A DNA stretch of 12,785 bases from Actinomycetota bacterium (GCA_003563375.1 PWSB01000129.1:1-12785); one strand, 5' to 3'. Shown: positions 1-7,679, numbered from the stretch's first letter. The notes: generated by a model not told the origin, from the sequence alone. A program made the numbers and translations.

Positions 1-122
1 ATAACACAGAGATGGAAGTAAAGCTTATAGCCCCCATAGCTATGGAAGAGGGCTTGAGGTTTGCCATACGTGAAGGCGGAAGGACCATAGGGGCAGGAAG
101 CATTACCAAGATCATAGAGTAA
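1..122 (+). CDS. tuf: Elongation factor Tu, C-terminal end (partial)
   Basis: The reading frame entering from the left edge (codons from base 3) encodes the last 39 residues of EF-Tu and ends in TAA at 120-122. The signature is the terminal beta-barrel of domain 3: [19 protein letters not shown] followed by [11 protein letters not shown], which is near-universal in bacterial EF-Tu. EF-Tu is the GTPase that delivers aminoacyl-tRNA to the ribosomal A site. The GTPase domain lies outside the window. rpsJ begins only 16 nt after the stop, so the str operon (normally rpsL-rpsG-fusA-tuf) appears to run directly into the S10 operon. Confidence 0.97.
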   Translation, partial: NTEMEVKLIAPIAMEEGLRFAIREGGRTIGAGSITKIIE

Positions 123-138
123 TATTAGGAGGATTTTT

Positions 139-459
139 GTGGCTACGGCTAAATTGGGTCAGAAAATAAGAATAAAACTGAAGGCTTATGACCATGAAAT
201 AATAGACAGGTCTGCAAGAAAAATTGTAGAGACTGCTGAAAATTCTGGTGCAAAGGTCTCAGGTCCAGTACCTTTGCCCTCAAGGAGAAATGTATATTGC
301 GTGATAAGGTCTCCGCATGTAGACAAGGACTCCAGAGAGCATTTTGAGATAAGGGTACATAAAAGATTGATTGATATATTAGATCCGACCCCCAAGACAG
401 TTGATCTGCTTATGCGGCTTAGTCTGCCGGCAGGAGTAGATATAGAGATTAAGTCTTGA
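139..459 (+). CDS. rpsJ: 30S ribosomal protein S10 (NusE)
   Basis: S10 is a protein of the 30S head and, as NusE, partners NusB in transcription antitermination. The 106-residue product carries the family core [17 protein letters not shown] (7-23), the [20 protein letters not shown] segment (41-60), [18 protein letters not shown] (63-80), and the C-terminal [11 protein letters not shown]. Family members are usually about 102 residues; the extra residues are a short N-terminal extension (MATAK). The start is GTG at 139, preceded by AGGAGGA (127-133) with a 5-nt spacer. No transcription leader separates it from tuf. It is followed by one of the two longest gaps in the window, so S10 may be transcribed with tuf more than with rplC. 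Confidence 0.98.
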   Translation: MATAKLGQKIRIKLKAYDHEIIDRSARKIVETAENSGAKVSGPVPLPSRRNVYCVIRSPHVDKDSREHFEIRVHKRLIDILDPTPKTVDLLMRLSLPAGVDIEIKS

Positions 460-466
460 GCAAGGG

Positions 467-494
467 TTGCAATCTAAAAATATTTCATTATAAT
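467..494 (+). promoter_or_regulatory. Candidate sigma70-type promoter upstream of rplC
   Basis: In the rpsJ-rplC gap there is TTGCAA (467-472, 4 of 6 matches to TTGACA), a 16-nt spacer, and a perfect TATAAT (489-494). The spacer and flanks are A+T-rich. Transcription would begin near base 501, giving a leader of about 27 nt before the rplC ATG. The remainder of the gap (495-527) shows only the weak rplC ribosome-binding region. This is a prediction from the hexamers alone; A+T-rich DNA can mimic a -10 box by chance. Confidence 0.5.
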
Positions 495-527
495 AACTAC
501 TTTTGTTAAACCTTGGAAGTGGTGAAA

Positions 528-1154
528 ATGGTAGAAGCAATTTATGGAGAAAAAATAGGCACTACTCAGGTGTTCAAAGATGATGGCAATGCTGTATATG
601 TAACTGCCATCAAGGCTGAGCCCTGCATTGTGCTGCAGGTGAAAAACAGCCAGCAGGATGGGTATGATGCTTTAAAGGTAGCTTTTGGCGATGTCGATAA
701 GAAAAAGGTTAATAAGCCCAAAAAAGGTGAATTTGACAAAATAAAAGCTGAAATTAAGAAGAATATGGGAGAGATCAGGCTCAAAGAGCCCCAAGAGGAA
801 ATAAAGCCCGGCGACAGCATAGAATTAAAAATATTTAAAGCCGGGGACAAGATCAAGGTAAGCGGTATTTCAAAAGGAAAAGGTTTTGCCGGGGTTATAA
901 AAAGGCATAATTTCCACAGGGGAAGGATGTCGCACGGCTCTCATGCACACCGGATACCCGGTGCGGTAGGGATGTGTGCTACTCCAGCCAGGATATTGAA
1001 AGGTAAAAAGATGCCGGGCAGGATGGGGCACGAGATGGTTACCATCAAGGGTTCCGAAATAGTGGATGTCATAGAGGACCAAAACCTGATTTTGGTAAAA
1101 GGCAGTGTTCCTGGGAATAAGGGCAATATTGTTTACCTGGAAAAATTAAATTAA
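528..1154 (+). CDS. rplC: 50S ribosomal protein L3
   Basis: L3 is an early 50S assembly protein that binds 23S rRNA and extends toward the peptidyl-transferase centre. The product (208 residues from this start) opens MVEAIYGEKIGTTQVF, as the family does, and carries the diagnostic block FAGVIKRHNFHRGRMSHGSH (120-139) then HRIPGAVGM and KGKKMPGRMG (158-167). The open frame extends five codons upstream to a TTG at 513, but family length (about 205-210) and the usual N-terminus favour ATG 528. The ribosome-binding region (GGAAGTGGTG, 515-524) is weaker than that of most neighbours. The loop that in E. coli carries a methylated glutamine (GQNQTPG) reads GMCATPA here, with no Gln. The rplD start follows 11 nt after the stop. 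Confidence 0.97.
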   Translation: MVEAIYGEKIGTTQVFKDDGNAVYVTAIKAEPCIVLQVKNSQQDGYDALKVAFGDVDKKKVNKPKKGEFDKIKAEIKKNMGEIRLKEPQEEIKPGDSIELKIFKAGDKIKVSGISKGKGFAGVIKRHNFHRGRMSHGSHAHRIPGAVGMCATPARILKGKKMPGRMGHEMVTIKGSEIVDVIEDQNLILVKGSVPGNKGNIVYLEKLN

Positions 1155-1165
1155 CGGGAGAAGAT

Positions 1166-1798
1166 ATGGCTAGCTTGGATATAGTAGACTTAGAAGGAAA
1201 AGAGATAGAAAAAATAAACATTGATGACCAGCTGGTAGGGCAGGAGATGAACCAGGAGATCCTTTACCAGGAAGTCAGAAGATACCTAGCTTCACAGAGG
1301 GCCGGCACCCATAGCACCAAGACCAGAAGCGAGGTCAGGGGTGGCGGAAGAAAGCCCTGGAGGCAGAAAGGTACCGGCAATGCAAGGGCAGGGACGATCA
1401 GGTCTCCTTTGTGGAAAGGCGGCGGCGTGGTCTTTGGCCCCAGGCCCAGGGATCATTCCTTTAAGCTAAATAAAAAAGTTATCAGGAAATCCAAGCTGAT
1501 TGCTCTAACTGATAAGTATACCCAGGGCAGGATAAAAGTAATAAATGAATTAACATTTGAGAGCCCTTCAACCAGCCAGGCAGCGGCTATACTTAAAAAC
1601 CTCAGCCTGGAAGGCAGGGTGCTTATGGTCCTAGACAGCATTGAAGGAAATGCTGCCAAGTCATTCAGGAACATAAGCAGGGTAGATATAGCCAGTTCCA
1701 GGACCCTGAATACATATATGATACTGGTGACTGATTATATCGTGTTTAGCAAGGGTTCATTAACAGAGATGATGGAGAGGTTTAGCAATGCCAGATAA
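1166..1798 (+). CDS. rplD: 50S ribosomal protein L4
   Basis: L4 has a globular domain on the outside of the 50S subunit and a long loop that, with L22, narrows the peptide exit tunnel. The 210-residue product shows the loop at roughly residues 44-98, including GGRKPWRQKGTGNARAG (60-76), the most conserved stretch of the family, then GGGVVFGPRPRDHSFKLNKK. ATG 1166 follows GGGAG (1156-1160) with a 5-nt spacer. In E. coli L4 represses its own operon through the S10 leader; no comparable leader exists ahead of rpsJ here, so that control is not supported by this sequence. The last 11 nt overlap rplW, suggesting coupled translation. Confidence 0.98.
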   Translation: MASLDIVDLEGKEIEKINIDDQLVGQEMNQEILYQEVRRYLASQRAGTHSTKTRSEVRGGGRKPWRQKGTGNARAGTIRSPLWKGGGVVFGPRPRDHSFKLNKKVIRKSKLIALTDKYTQGRIKVINELTFESPSTSQAAAILKNLSLEGRVLMVLDSIEGNAAKSFRNISRVDIASSRTLNTYMILVTDYIVFSKGSLTEMMERFSNAR

Positions 1799-2075
1799 TA
1801 GGGATCTTATACTTTCCCCGGTAGTTTCCGAGAAGAGTTATGGGGCGGTTCAGGATAACAGATATTCTTTTTTTGTGGATCTTAGGGCTACTAAGCCTGA
1901 GATCAAAAGAGCTATTCAGGAAATCTTTAAGGTCAGGGTGCAAAAGATAAGCATTATAAACCTAAAGGCCAAGCCTAAAAGGCTGGGAAGGTCAGTCGGC
2001 AGGAGCTCAAGAAGGAAAAAAGCAGTGGTTACGCTGCATGAGAAAGATAAGATTGATTTTTTTGAATCAGTTTAA
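1788..2075 (+). CDS. rplW: 50S ribosomal protein L23
   Basis: L23 sits beside the exit of the peptide tunnel and is the docking site for trigger factor and part of the SRP site. The 95-residue product has the N-terminal motif [11 protein letters not shown]; the Glu at residue 15 in VSEK corresponds to the trigger-factor-contacting Glu18 of E. coli L23. The core [17 protein letters not shown] is typical, as is the basic stretch [18 protein letters not shown] in the rRNA-binding loop. The ATG lies inside the end of rplD (11-nt overlap), with GGAGAGG (1774-1780) 7 nt upstream, so initiation probably depends on ribosomes terminating on rplD. Confidence 0.97.
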   Translation: MPDNRDLILSPVVSEKSYGAVQDNRYSFFVDLRATKPEIKRAIQEIFKVRVQKISIINLKAKPKRLGRSVGRSSRRKKAVVTLHEKDKIDFFESV

Positions 2076-2095
2076 ATAGTTTTGGAGGTAGACAA

Positions 2096-2923
2096 GTGGC
2101 ATTAAAAAAATATAAGCCTACATCTGCGGGCAGAAGGTTTTCTACTGTCTCAGACTATTCCGGTCTGGATAAAAAAGAACCGGAAAAGAACCTGACCCAG
2201 TCCCTTTCCAGGAAGGCAGGCAGGAATAATAAAGGCAGGATAACCAGAAGGCATAGCGGAGGAGGCCATAAAAGGTTATACAGGATAATAGATTTTAAAA
2301 GGGATAAGGACAAAGTGCCTGCCAAGGTCGCAGCTTTAGAGTATGATCCTAACCGAAGTGCAAGGATAGCCCTGTTAAACTATGCTGATGGCGAAAAGAG
2401 GTACATAATAGCACCGCGTAAGCTGAATGTAGGGGATACCGTTACCTCGGGAGAAGGCTCGGACATAAAGCCCGGCAACTGTCTTTCCTTAAAAAATATT
2501 CCGGTAGGCACCATCATCCATAATATAGAGCTGAAACCGGGCAAGGGAGCTGAGATCGTAAGATCTGCAGGAAACTCAGCCCAGCTACTGGCCAAGGAGG
2601 AAGGTTATGCAAATATAAAGCTTCCCTCTGGAGAGGTAAGGCTTGTAAATCTGGAATGCAGGGCTACTATCGGGCAGATCGGGAATATGGACCACGAGAT
2701 ATTAAGGCTTGGAAAAGCAGGTAGAAAAAGATGGCTCGGAGTGAGGCCTACTGTCAGGGGCACAGCTATGAACCCTGTCGACCATCCGCATGGCGGAGGC
2801 GAAGGCAAAAACAAGAGTGCAGGCAGGGACCCTGTAACCCCTTGGGGGAAACCCTCCCTGGGATACAGGACCCGTAAGAAGAACAAGCCCAGCGATAAGT
2901 ATATTATAAAAAGAAGAAAGTAG
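2096..2923 (+). CDS. rplB: 50S ribosomal protein L2
   Basis: L2 is one of the most conserved ribosomal proteins; it is needed for subunit association and supports peptidyl-transferase activity. The product has 275 residues, the usual length. It shows the N-terminal [32 protein letters not shown] (48-68, RNA-binding), the central OB/SH3-like domains, and near the C-terminus [12 protein letters not shown] (226-237), which holds the His implicated in function in E. coli, then [16 protein letters not shown]. The start is GTG 2096, with GGAGG (2084-2088) 7 nt before it. The C-terminus KYIIKRRK is normal. No anomalies seen. Confidence 0.99.
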   Translation: MALKKYKPTSAGRRFSTVSDYSGLDKKEPEKNLTQSLSRKAGRNNKGRITRRHSGGGHKRLYRIIDFKRDKDKVPAKVAALEYDPNRSARIALLNYADGEKRYIIAPRKLNVGDTVTSGEGSDIKPGNCLSLKNIPVGTIIHNIELKPGKGAEIVRSAGNSAQLLAKEEGYANIKLPSGEVRLVNLECRATIGQIGNMDHEILRLGKAGRKRWLGVRPTVRGTAMNPVDHPHGGGEGKNKSAGRDPVTPWGKPSLGYRTRKKNKPSDKYIIKRRK

Positions 2924-2939
2924 TTTAAGGAGGATTTAT

Positions 2940-3242
2940 ATGTCCAGGTCTTTAAAAAAAGGACCTTTTGTAGATGTCAAGCTTTTAGGGAAAATAGAAG
3001 ATCTGAACCAGAAAGGCGAGAAGAAAATCGTCAAGACCTGGTCAAGGCGTTCTACTGTTTTTCCCGAAATGGTAGGGCACACCATCGCTGTCCACGACGG
3101 CAAAAGGCATATACCTGTATTTATATCTGAATCCATGGTAGGCCACAAGCTTGGTGAGTTCGCTCCTACCAGGTCTATAAGGCCGCATGTCTTTAAGGGG
3201 AAGAGCGAAAAGGTCGCTTCTGTTAAAAAAGAAGGCCACTAG
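2940..3242 (+). CDS. rpsS: 30S ribosomal protein S19
   Basis: S19 is a 30S head protein that pairs with S13 at the subunit interface. The 100-residue product opens [12 protein letters not shown] and contains the family motifs [22 protein letters not shown] (from about residue 33) and [14 protein letters not shown] (70-83). Slightly longer than the typical 92-95 residues owing to a basic tail ([15 protein letters not shown]). ATG 2940 has a near-perfect AAGGAGGA (2927-2934) 5 nt upstream. An ATG within its tail (3187) is in frame with rplV but is unlikely to be the true rplV start (see rplV). Confidence 0.98.
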   Translation: MSRSLKKGPFVDVKLLGKIEDLNQKGEKKIVKTWSRRSTVFPEMVGHTIAVHDGKRHIPVFISESMVGHKLGEFAPTRSIRPHVFKGKSEKVASVKKEGH

Positions 3243-3244
3243 TA

Positions 3245-3252
3245 AAGGGAGG
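3245..3252 (+). promoter_or_regulatory. Ribosome-binding site deciding the rplV start
   Basis: AAGGGAGG sits 9 nt upstream of the TTG at 3262 and just after the rpsS stop. It supports the short L22 form (122 residues) over an ATG at 3187, which would overlap rpsS by 56 nt and has no comparable site in front. Confidence 0.75.
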
Positions 3253-3261
3253 CAAGAAGTT

Positions 3262-3630
3262 TTGGAAGCTAGAGCAGTAGAAAAATATATGAGAATATCA
3301 CCCAGAAAAGTCAAATTGGTGATCGACTTGGTAAGGGACAAAAAAGTGGAAGATGCTGTAAATATATTGTCTTTTACTCCTAAGAAGGCGGCGGAGCTGG
3401 TTAGGAAAGCTATAAACAGTGCTGCCTCAAATGCTGTGGAAAACCACGGCATGGAGGAAGACGGGCTATTTATTTCAAAGATATATGTAAATGAGGGGCC
3501 CATACTTAAAAGGTTTAGGCCAAGGGCCCGTGGCAGAGCTACCAGGATCAGGAAGAGAACCTCTCATATTACGGTAATCGTATCTGACGGAAAAGAAGAG
3601 GAGGAACAGACACATGGGACAAAAAGTTAA
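3262..3630 (+). CDS. rplV: 50S ribosomal protein L22
   Basis: L22 contacts all 23S domains and its beta-hairpin lines the peptide tunnel opposite L4; changes there cause macrolide resistance in other bacteria. From TTG 3262 the product is 122 residues, opening [20 protein letters not shown], the standard N-terminus. The hairpin is at about 79-100 ([20 protein letters not shown]), with the conserved Arg-rich tip and no visible insertion. An upstream in-frame ATG at 3187 would add 25 non-family residues and overlap rpsS; I reject it. The C-terminus has a short acidic tail ([12 protein letters not shown]) beyond the usual end, which is the part overlapping rpsC (17 nt). Confidence 0.96.
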   Translation: MEARAVEKYMRISPRKVKLVIDLVRDKKVEDAVNILSFTPKKAAELVRKAINSAASNAVENHGMEEDGLFISKIYVNEGPILKRFRPRARGRATRIRKRTSHITVIVSDGKEEEEQTHGTKS

Positions 3631-4300
3631 TCCCAATGGCCTTAGGTTAGGAATAAACAAGGATTGGAAGTCGAAATGGTTTGCGACCAAGGACTATCCG
3701 AAACTCATAAAAGAAGACCTGAGGATAAGACAGATAATAGACGACCAGCTGGAAAATGCAGGTATTTCTTCTATTGACATAGAGAGGACCTCGGAAGATA
3801 TAAAGGTGGATGTCCATACATCTAAACCCGGAATAGTAATAGGTCGAAAAGGAGCTACCATAAATGACCTAAGGTCCATGCTGGAAAAGGAAATGGGAAA
3901 AAATATACAGCTCAATATAATTGAGATCAAAAAACCTGAGCTTATTGCAAAGCTGGTGGCTGAAGGGATAGCCAGTCAGCTGGTGGGCAGGGTAAGCTTT
4001 AGGAGAGCTATGAAAAAAGCAATGTCGCTTGCCATGAAGGCCGGGGCCAAAGGGGTCAGGATCCAATGTTCCGGAAGGCTCGGCGGAGCTGAGATGGCCC
4101 GTACTGAATGGTACCGTGAAGGAAGGGTTCCTTTGCATACCCTGAGGGCGGATATAGACTATGGGTTTGCGGAGGCTAATACCACCTTTGGCAAGATAGG
4201 GGTAAAGACCTGGATCTATATGGGAGACAGGATACTTGACAAAGAAGAGATCGATAAAGAAAAGAAAAAGATAAAAGACGGACAAAAAGTTTCAAGTTAG
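3614..4300 (+). CDS. rpsC: 30S ribosomal protein S3
   Basis: S3 is a 30S head/shoulder protein at the mRNA entry channel with mRNA-unwinding activity. The 228-residue product begins [14 protein letters not shown]. Its KH domain carries the GxxG loop GRKG at 77-80 ([12 protein letters not shown]). The second domain has [16 protein letters not shown] (122-137), whose basic residues match those implicated in helicase activity in E. coli, and [24 protein letters not shown] Lys/Glu-rich tail closes the protein. ATG 3614 lies in the end of rplV, preceded by AGGAGG (3599-3604) with a 9-nt spacer. Confidence 0.98.
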   Translation: MGQKVNPNGLRLGINKDWKSKWFATKDYPKLIKEDLRIRQIIDDQLENAGISSIDIERTSEDIKVDVHTSKPGIVIGRKGATINDLRSMLEKEMGKNIQLNIIEIKKPELIAKLVAEGIASQLVGRVSFRRAMKKAMSLAMKAGAKGVRIQCSGRLGGAEMARTEWYREGRVPLHTLRADIDYGFAEANTTFGKIGVKTWIYMGDRILDKEEIDKEKKKIKDGQKVSS

Positions 4301-4309
4301 GAGAATATA

Positions 4310-4723
4310 ATGTCACCGATGTTGATGCCCAAAAGGGTTAAACACAGAAAAGTTCAAAGAGGCAGGATGAGAGGCATTGCCAAAGGCGGCATCAGGCTTT
4401 CCTTTGGAGAATACGGCCTTCAGGCTCTTGAACCCGGCTGGATAACCTCCAAGCAGATAGAGGCGGCCAGGGTCTGCCTTACCAGATTTATAAAAAGAGG
4501 CGGAAAAGTCTGGATAAACCTTTTCCCCCACAAACCTATTACCAAGCAGCCTGCAGAGACCAGGATGGGCGGAGGAAAAGGTATTCCCGAGCAATGGGTT
4601 GCTGTAGTCAAACCTGGAAAGATAATGTTTGAGTTATCCGGGGTAAGTGAAGACATTGCAAGGGAAGCAATAAGAAGGGCTTCCAATAAATTACCTGTAG
4701 ATGCAAAGTTTATTAAGGAATAA
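4310..4723 (+). CDS. rplP: 50S ribosomal protein L16
   Basis: L16 lies near the A-site tRNA elbow and 5S rRNA and is a late 50S assembly protein. The 137-residue product has the family length and the motifs [19 protein letters not shown] (4-22), [32 protein letters not shown] and [17 protein letters not shown]. Three Met codons lie close together (4310, 4319, 4325). ATG 4310 has the best spacing (6 nt) from the GGAG at 4300-4303, which overlaps the rpsC stop codon; starting at 4319 would give the more usual MLMPKR opening, so three extra residues are uncertain. The rpmC start is one base after its stop. Confidence 0.97.
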   Translation: MSPMLMPKRVKHRKVQRGRMRGIAKGGIRLSFGEYGLQALEPGWITSKQIEAARVCLTRFIKRGGKVWINLFPHKPITKQPAETRMGGGKGIPEQWVAVVKPGKIMFELSGVSEDIAREAIRRASNKLPVDAKFIKE

Positions 4724-4724
4724 T

Positions 4725-4937
4725 ATGAAAACCAGTGAATTAAGGGAACAGACAATAGAAGAATTGGAAAAAAGAAGATCTGATCTTAAGGAAAGTATTT
4801 TTAACCTTAAGTTTCAGAAGGCTACCGGGCAACTGGATAACCCGATGAGGATTAAAATGCTAAAAAGAGAAATAGCTGCTATAAACACCCTGATAAGGGA
4901 AAAAGAATTGGGAATTAGCAAGGAAAGCACCGAATAA
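4725..4937 (+). CDS. rpmC: 50S ribosomal protein L29
   Basis: L29 is a small two-helix protein at the tunnel exit next to L23. From ATG 4725 the product is 70 residues: MKTSELREQTIEELEKRRSD, then the conserved LFNLRFQ-like stretch (here IFNLKFQKATGQLDNP), then RIKMLKREIAAINTLIREKE. The open frame reaches eight codons further upstream into rplP, but those residues do not fit the family, and AAGGA (4715-4719) 5 nt before ATG 4725 supports the shorter form. Stop and start are arranged as TAATATG, so re-initiation by the ribosome finishing rplP is likely. Confidence 0.96.
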   Translation: MKTSELREQTIEELEKRRSDLKESIFNLKFQKATGQLDNPMRIKMLKREIAAINTLIREKELGISKESTE

Positions 4938-4948
4938 GGGGGATATTG

Positions 4949-5203
4949 TTGGAAAGAGGAAAAAGAAAAGAAAGGGTAGGCACAGTAGTAAGTGATAAGA
5001 TGGAAAAAACTGCTGTGGTTGAGGTAGCATCTCATTACAAACACCCTTTGTATAAGAAAATTTTAAAGAGATTTAGAAACTTTAAGGTACATGATCCTGA
5101 GAATTCCTGCGGAATCGGAGACGTGGTCAGGATTGCTGAGACCAAGCCTCTAAGCAGGACCAAAAGATGGCGTTTGCTGAAAATAATCAGGAAGGCTGAA
5201 TAG
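4949..5203 (+). CDS. rpsQ: 30S ribosomal protein S17
   Basis: S17 is a primary 16S-binding protein of the 5' domain with an OB fold. The product (84 residues from TTG 4949) contains [40 protein letters not shown] and the C-terminal [25 protein letters not shown] end, all family hallmarks. Two TTG codons stand side by side at 4946 and 4949. The upstream AGGGGGA (4937-4943) is only 2-3 nt from the first and 5-6 nt from the second, so I prefer 4949; using 4946 adds one residue. No ATG or GTG start is available. Its stop TAG overlaps the rplN ribosome-binding site. Confidence 0.95.
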   Translation: MERGKRKERVGTVVSDKMEKTAVVEVASHYKHPLYKKILKRFRNFKVHDPENSCGIGDVVRIAETKPLSRTKRWRLLKIIRKAE

Positions 5204-5213
5204 GGAGTATAAA

Positions 5214-5582
5214 ATGATTCAATCAGAAACTATGGTAAAGGTGGCTGATAATACAGGTGCCAGGAAGATATTGTGCTTGAAGGTTTTAGGCGGTTCCAGG
5301 AGAAGGTATGCCAAGATAGGGGATATTTTCGTGGCTACCGTAAAAGAAGCTAATCCCAATGGAGTGGTCAAGAAAAGCGAGATCGTAAAGGCTGTATTGG
5401 TAAGGTCAAAAAAAACCTATAGGAGAAAAGACGGTTCCAATATAAGGTTTGACGATAATGCGGCGGTTATCATAGATAATCAGAACAATCCCAGGGGCAC
5501 CAGGATCTTTGGACCTGTTGCAAGGGAATTAAGAGAGAAAAATTTTATGAAGATCATTTCTCTTTCACCTGAAGTGGTCTAG
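5214..5582 (+). CDS. rplN: 50S ribosomal protein L14
   Basis: L14 forms intersubunit bridge B8 with 16S rRNA and is the target of the silencing factor RsfS in bacteria that have it. The product has exactly the family length of 122 residues. It starts [18 protein letters not shown] and shows [40 protein letters not shown] and [20 protein letters not shown]; the last residues are SPEVV. ATG 5214 follows TAGGGAG (5201-5207) with a 6-nt spacer. First gene of the classical spc operon, but here only 10 nt behind rpsQ, so S10 and spc genes look like one transcription unit. Confidence 0.98.
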   Translation: MIQSETMVKVADNTGARKILCLKVLGGSRRRYAKIGDIFVATVKEANPNGVVKKSEIVKAVLVRSKKTYRRKDGSNIRFDDNAAVIIDNQNNPRGTRIFGPVARELREKNFMKIISLSPEVV

Positions 5583-5592
5583 GAGTGAGAAT

Positions 5593-5904
5593 ATGTTAAA
5601 GATAAAGAAGAATGACAAGGTTAAAATCACCCAGGGCAAGGACCGTGGCAAAACCGGAAAGGTCTTAAGGATAGACCGGGAAAACGACAGGGCCTTTGTC
5701 GAAGGGATAAATATTATAAACAGGCATACCCGTAAACAAGGCCAGAGCGACCCCGGGGGCATTATAAAAAAGGAAGGCCCTGTGGACATTTCCAATGTCC
5801 AGCTTATATGTCCTGGCTGCGGCAAACCATCCAGGGTAGGTTTTGTGGAAGGAAAAGGCGGACAAAAGAACAGAGTCTGCAAAAAATGCGGAGAGCAGAT
5901 ATAA
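5593..5904 (+). CDS. rplX: 50S ribosomal protein L24, zinc-ribbon form
   Basis: L24 is one of the two proteins that nucleate 50S assembly, binding the 5' end of 23S rRNA near the tunnel exit. The 103-residue product has an N-terminal KOW domain ([20 protein letters not shown], from residue 3), the Gly-rich hairpin around [17 protein letters not shown], and a C-terminal four-cysteine zinc ribbon: C73 and C76 (CPGC) with C96 and C99 (CKKC). Cysteine-bearing L24 is common in Gram-positive-type bacteria and absent from E. coli. ATG 5593 follows AGGAG (5581-5585), which overlaps the rplN stop. Confidence 0.97.
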   Translation: MLKIKKNDKVKITQGKDRGKTGKVLRIDRENDRAFVEGINIINRHTRKQGQSDPGGIIKKEGPVDISNVQLICPGCGKPSRVGFVEGKGGQKNRVCKKCGEQI

Positions 5905-5926
5905 AATGGATGCTAAGGTGGTATCA

Positions 5927-6472
5927 ATGAAACCCAGACTAAAAGAATTCTATGAAAAAGAAATAGTGCCCGAGCTTATGAAAGAGTTTGGCTATAAAAA
6001 TGTGATGCAGGTCCCAAAGGTAGAAAAGATAAGCATAAATATGGGAGTCGGTGTTGCGACCGAGAACATGAAAGAGCTTGAGTCAGCAGTCGAGGACCTG
6101 ACAAAGATCTCAGGCCAGAAACCTGTGATAACCAGGGCAAAGAGGTCTATTGCCGGTTTTAAGGTAAGGGAGGGCAATCCCATAGGATGCAAGGTGACCT
6201 TGAGGGGAGCCAGGATGTATGAGTTCCTGGACCGGCTGCTCAATGTGGCTCTTCCCAGAGTCAGGGATTTTAGGGGGCTTCCCGTAAGGAGTTTTGATAA
6301 AAATGGGAATTATACACTTGGAATAAAAGAACAATTGGTATTTCCCGAAATCGATTATGATAGCATTTTGAGTATAAAGGGCATGAATGTTACTATAAAT
6401 ACTTCGGCGGAGACCGACCAAGAGGCCTTAAGCCTTTTGTCCAAATTTGGTTTCCCCTTTATGAAGAAATAG
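5927..6472 (+). CDS. rplE: 50S ribosomal protein L5
   Basis: L5 binds 5S rRNA and forms bridge B1b with S13. From ATG 5927 the product is 181 residues, close to the usual 179-180: [20 protein letters not shown], then [58 protein letters not shown] and a C-terminal GFPFMKK. An in-frame ATG at 5906, one base after the rplX stop, would add MDAKVVS. I favour 5927 because AAGGTGG (5915-5921) lies 5 nt before it and the family rarely has that extension, but the TAAAATG junction makes 5906 a real alternative. The frame stays open further into rplX; that part is not L5. Confidence 0.96.
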   Translation: MKPRLKEFYEKEIVPELMKEFGYKNVMQVPKVEKISINMGVGVATENMKELESAVEDLTKISGQKPVITRAKRSIAGFKVREGNPIGCKVTLRGARMYEFLDRLLNVALPRVRDFRGLPVRSFDKNGNYTLGIKEQLVFPEIDYDSILSIKGMNVTINTSAETDQEALSLLSKFGFPFMKK

Positions 6473-6488
6473 ATAGAAGGAGTTTTTT

Positions 6489-6674
6489 TTGGCTAAAAAA
6501 GCATTGATAGAAAAACAGAAAAAAGAGAAAAAACACAAGAGCAGAGAATATAACAGATGTAATAAGTGTGGGCGTAGCAGGGCATATTACCGGAAGTTCG
6601 GATTATGCAGGATCTGCTTGAGAGAGATGGCCCATGAAGGAAAGATCCCTGGATTGACTAAATCCAGTTGGTAA
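6489..6674 (+). CDS. rpsN: 30S ribosomal protein S14, zinc (C+) form
   Basis: S14 is a late-assembling 30S head protein. This is the short 61-residue zinc type, with C24-x2-C27 (CNKC) and C40-x2-C43 (CRIC), plus [21 protein letters not shown] and the usual C-terminal [11 protein letters not shown]. The N-terminal Lys-rich stretch ([18 protein letters not shown]) is typical. Initiation is at TTG 6489, whose two T's are the end of a run of eight T's (6483-6490); AAGGAG (6477-6482) gives a 6-nt spacer. No ATG or GTG alternative exists nearby, and the residue after the start is Ala, as in relatives (MAKK). Confidence 0.97.
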   Translation: MAKKALIEKQKKEKKHKSREYNRCNKCGRSRAYYRKFGLCRICLREMAHEGKIPGLTKSSW

Positions 6675-6689
6675 TATAAAGGAGGTTTA

Positions 6690-7091
6690 ATGGCAGTCCC
6701 AGATCCTGTTGCGGATATGTTAACTAGAGTTAGAAATGCGAGCAATGCTAAACTGGATTGGGTAGATATACCCTATTCCAATCTTAAATTTGAGATCGCA
6801 AGGATACTTGAACAAGAAGGTTATATAAAGAACAAGGAGACCAGGCAGTCGGATAATAGCCTGGACCTTATTAGGGTATACCTTAAATATGATAAAGAAA
6901 GAAATGGTTCAATATTTGGTTTAAAAAGAATAAGCAAATCAAGCAGAAGGACCTATGTGACAAAAGATGATATACCCCGTGTGCGTGGAGGTTTAGGTAC
7001 AGCTGTTATCTCTACTTCCAAAGGAGTGTTAACCGACAAAGAAGCCAGGCAGGAAGGTGTCGGCGGGGAAGTTCTTTGTTTTGTATGGTAG
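6690..7091 (+). CDS. rpsH: 30S ribosomal protein S8
   Basis: S8 binds the central domain of 16S rRNA and, in E. coli, represses the spc operon by binding the rplE message. The 133-residue product shows DPVADMLTRVRNASNAK (5-21), PYSNLKFEIARILEQEGYI, LKRISKSSRRTYV, and the highly conserved C-terminal region STSKGVLTDKEARQEGVGGE followed by VLCFVW. ATG 6690 is preceded by AAAGGAGGT (6678-6686) with a 3-4 nt gap. I did not find an obvious mimic of the 16S S8 site around the rplE start by eye, so autoregulation is untested here. Confidence 0.98.
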   Translation: MAVPDPVADMLTRVRNASNAKLDWVDIPYSNLKFEIARILEQEGYIKNKETRQSDNSLDLIRVYLKYDKERNGSIFGLKRISKSSRRTYVTKDDIPRVRGGLGTAVISTSKGVLTDKEARQEGVGGEVLCFVW

Positions 7092-7107
7092 AAAGTGAGG
7101 TCAATGA

Positions 7108-7662
7108 ATGTCAAGGATTGGAAAAAAACCGATTGCTATACCCCAAGGGGTAGAAATAGATATAAAAAATAATAAAGTTAGCGCTAAAGGCAAATTGGGA
7201 GAGCTTTCTGTTGAGCTTGGCCCAGGCATCGGTGCGGTAAAGGAAGACGGCCAGCTAAAGGTCAAGCCTGCCTCCCGCAGCAAGGAAGGCATGGCAAATT
7301 ATGGATTGTACAGAAGCCTTCTCAACAATATTGTCGAAGGAGTGAGCCAGGGTTTTGCCAAAAAGCTTAAGATAGTAGGCGTAGGATACAGGGCTTCTCT
7401 TAAAGGCAAGAACCTCGAGATACTTATAGGGTATTCAAATCCGGTAATAGTGGAGCAGCCTGAAGGTATAAGCTTTGAGGTTCCCGACAACACAACTATT
7501 GTGGTAAAAGGGATAGATAAGCAGCTGGTAGGTAAAATAGCTGCTGATATAAGGGATATAAGAAAGCCTGAACCTTATAAGGGAAAAGGCATCAGGTATG
7601 AAAATGAATATGTGAAAAGAAAGGTCGGAAAAGCCGCGATTACTGCCACTACAGGCCAGTAG
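7108..7662 (+). CDS. rplF: 50S ribosomal protein L6
   Basis: L6 lies at the base of the L7/L12 stalk near the sarcin-ricin loop. The 184-residue product has the two tandem alpha-beta L6 domains: the first from MSRIGKKPIAIPQGV to about residue 80, the second containing KKLKIVGVGYRASLKGKNLE and IGYSNPVIVEQPEG. The signature PEPYKGKGIRYENEYVKRKV near the C-terminus includes the conserved PYKGKGI motif. ATG 7108 has GAGG (7097-7100) 7 nt upstream; an ATG four bases earlier is out of frame. Length matches the family (about 178-185). Confidence 0.98.
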   Translation: MSRIGKKPIAIPQGVEIDIKNNKVSAKGKLGELSVELGPGIGAVKEDGQLKVKPASRSKEGMANYGLYRSLLNNIVEGVSQGFAKKLKIVGVGYRASLKGKNLEILIGYSNPVIVEQPEGISFEVPDNTTIVVKGIDKQLVGKIAADIRDIRKPEPYKGKGIRYENEYVKRKVGKAAITATTGQ

Positions 7663-7679
7663 GGCTTAAGGGAGTTATT

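Noticed and set aside
461..515. Possible long-range stem CAAGGGTT (461-468) with AACCTTG (509-515)
   Set aside because: Only 7 pairs with a bulge across a 40-nt loop, and a transcript from the candidate promoter would not contain the left arm.
3187..3261. Upstream ATG in frame with rplV, giving a 147-residue L22
   Set aside because: It overlaps rpsS by 56 nt, adds residues not seen in L22, and lacks a good ribosome-binding site; TTG 3262 has AAGGGAGG and gives the standard N-terminus.
3042..3503. Antisense frame of 153 codons across rpsS/rplV
   Set aside because: Opposite conserved coding sequence with no family resemblance.
5843..5905. Open frame extending rplE upstream into rplX
   Set aside because: The added residues are rplX read out of frame; ATG 5927 or 5906 fits the L5 family.
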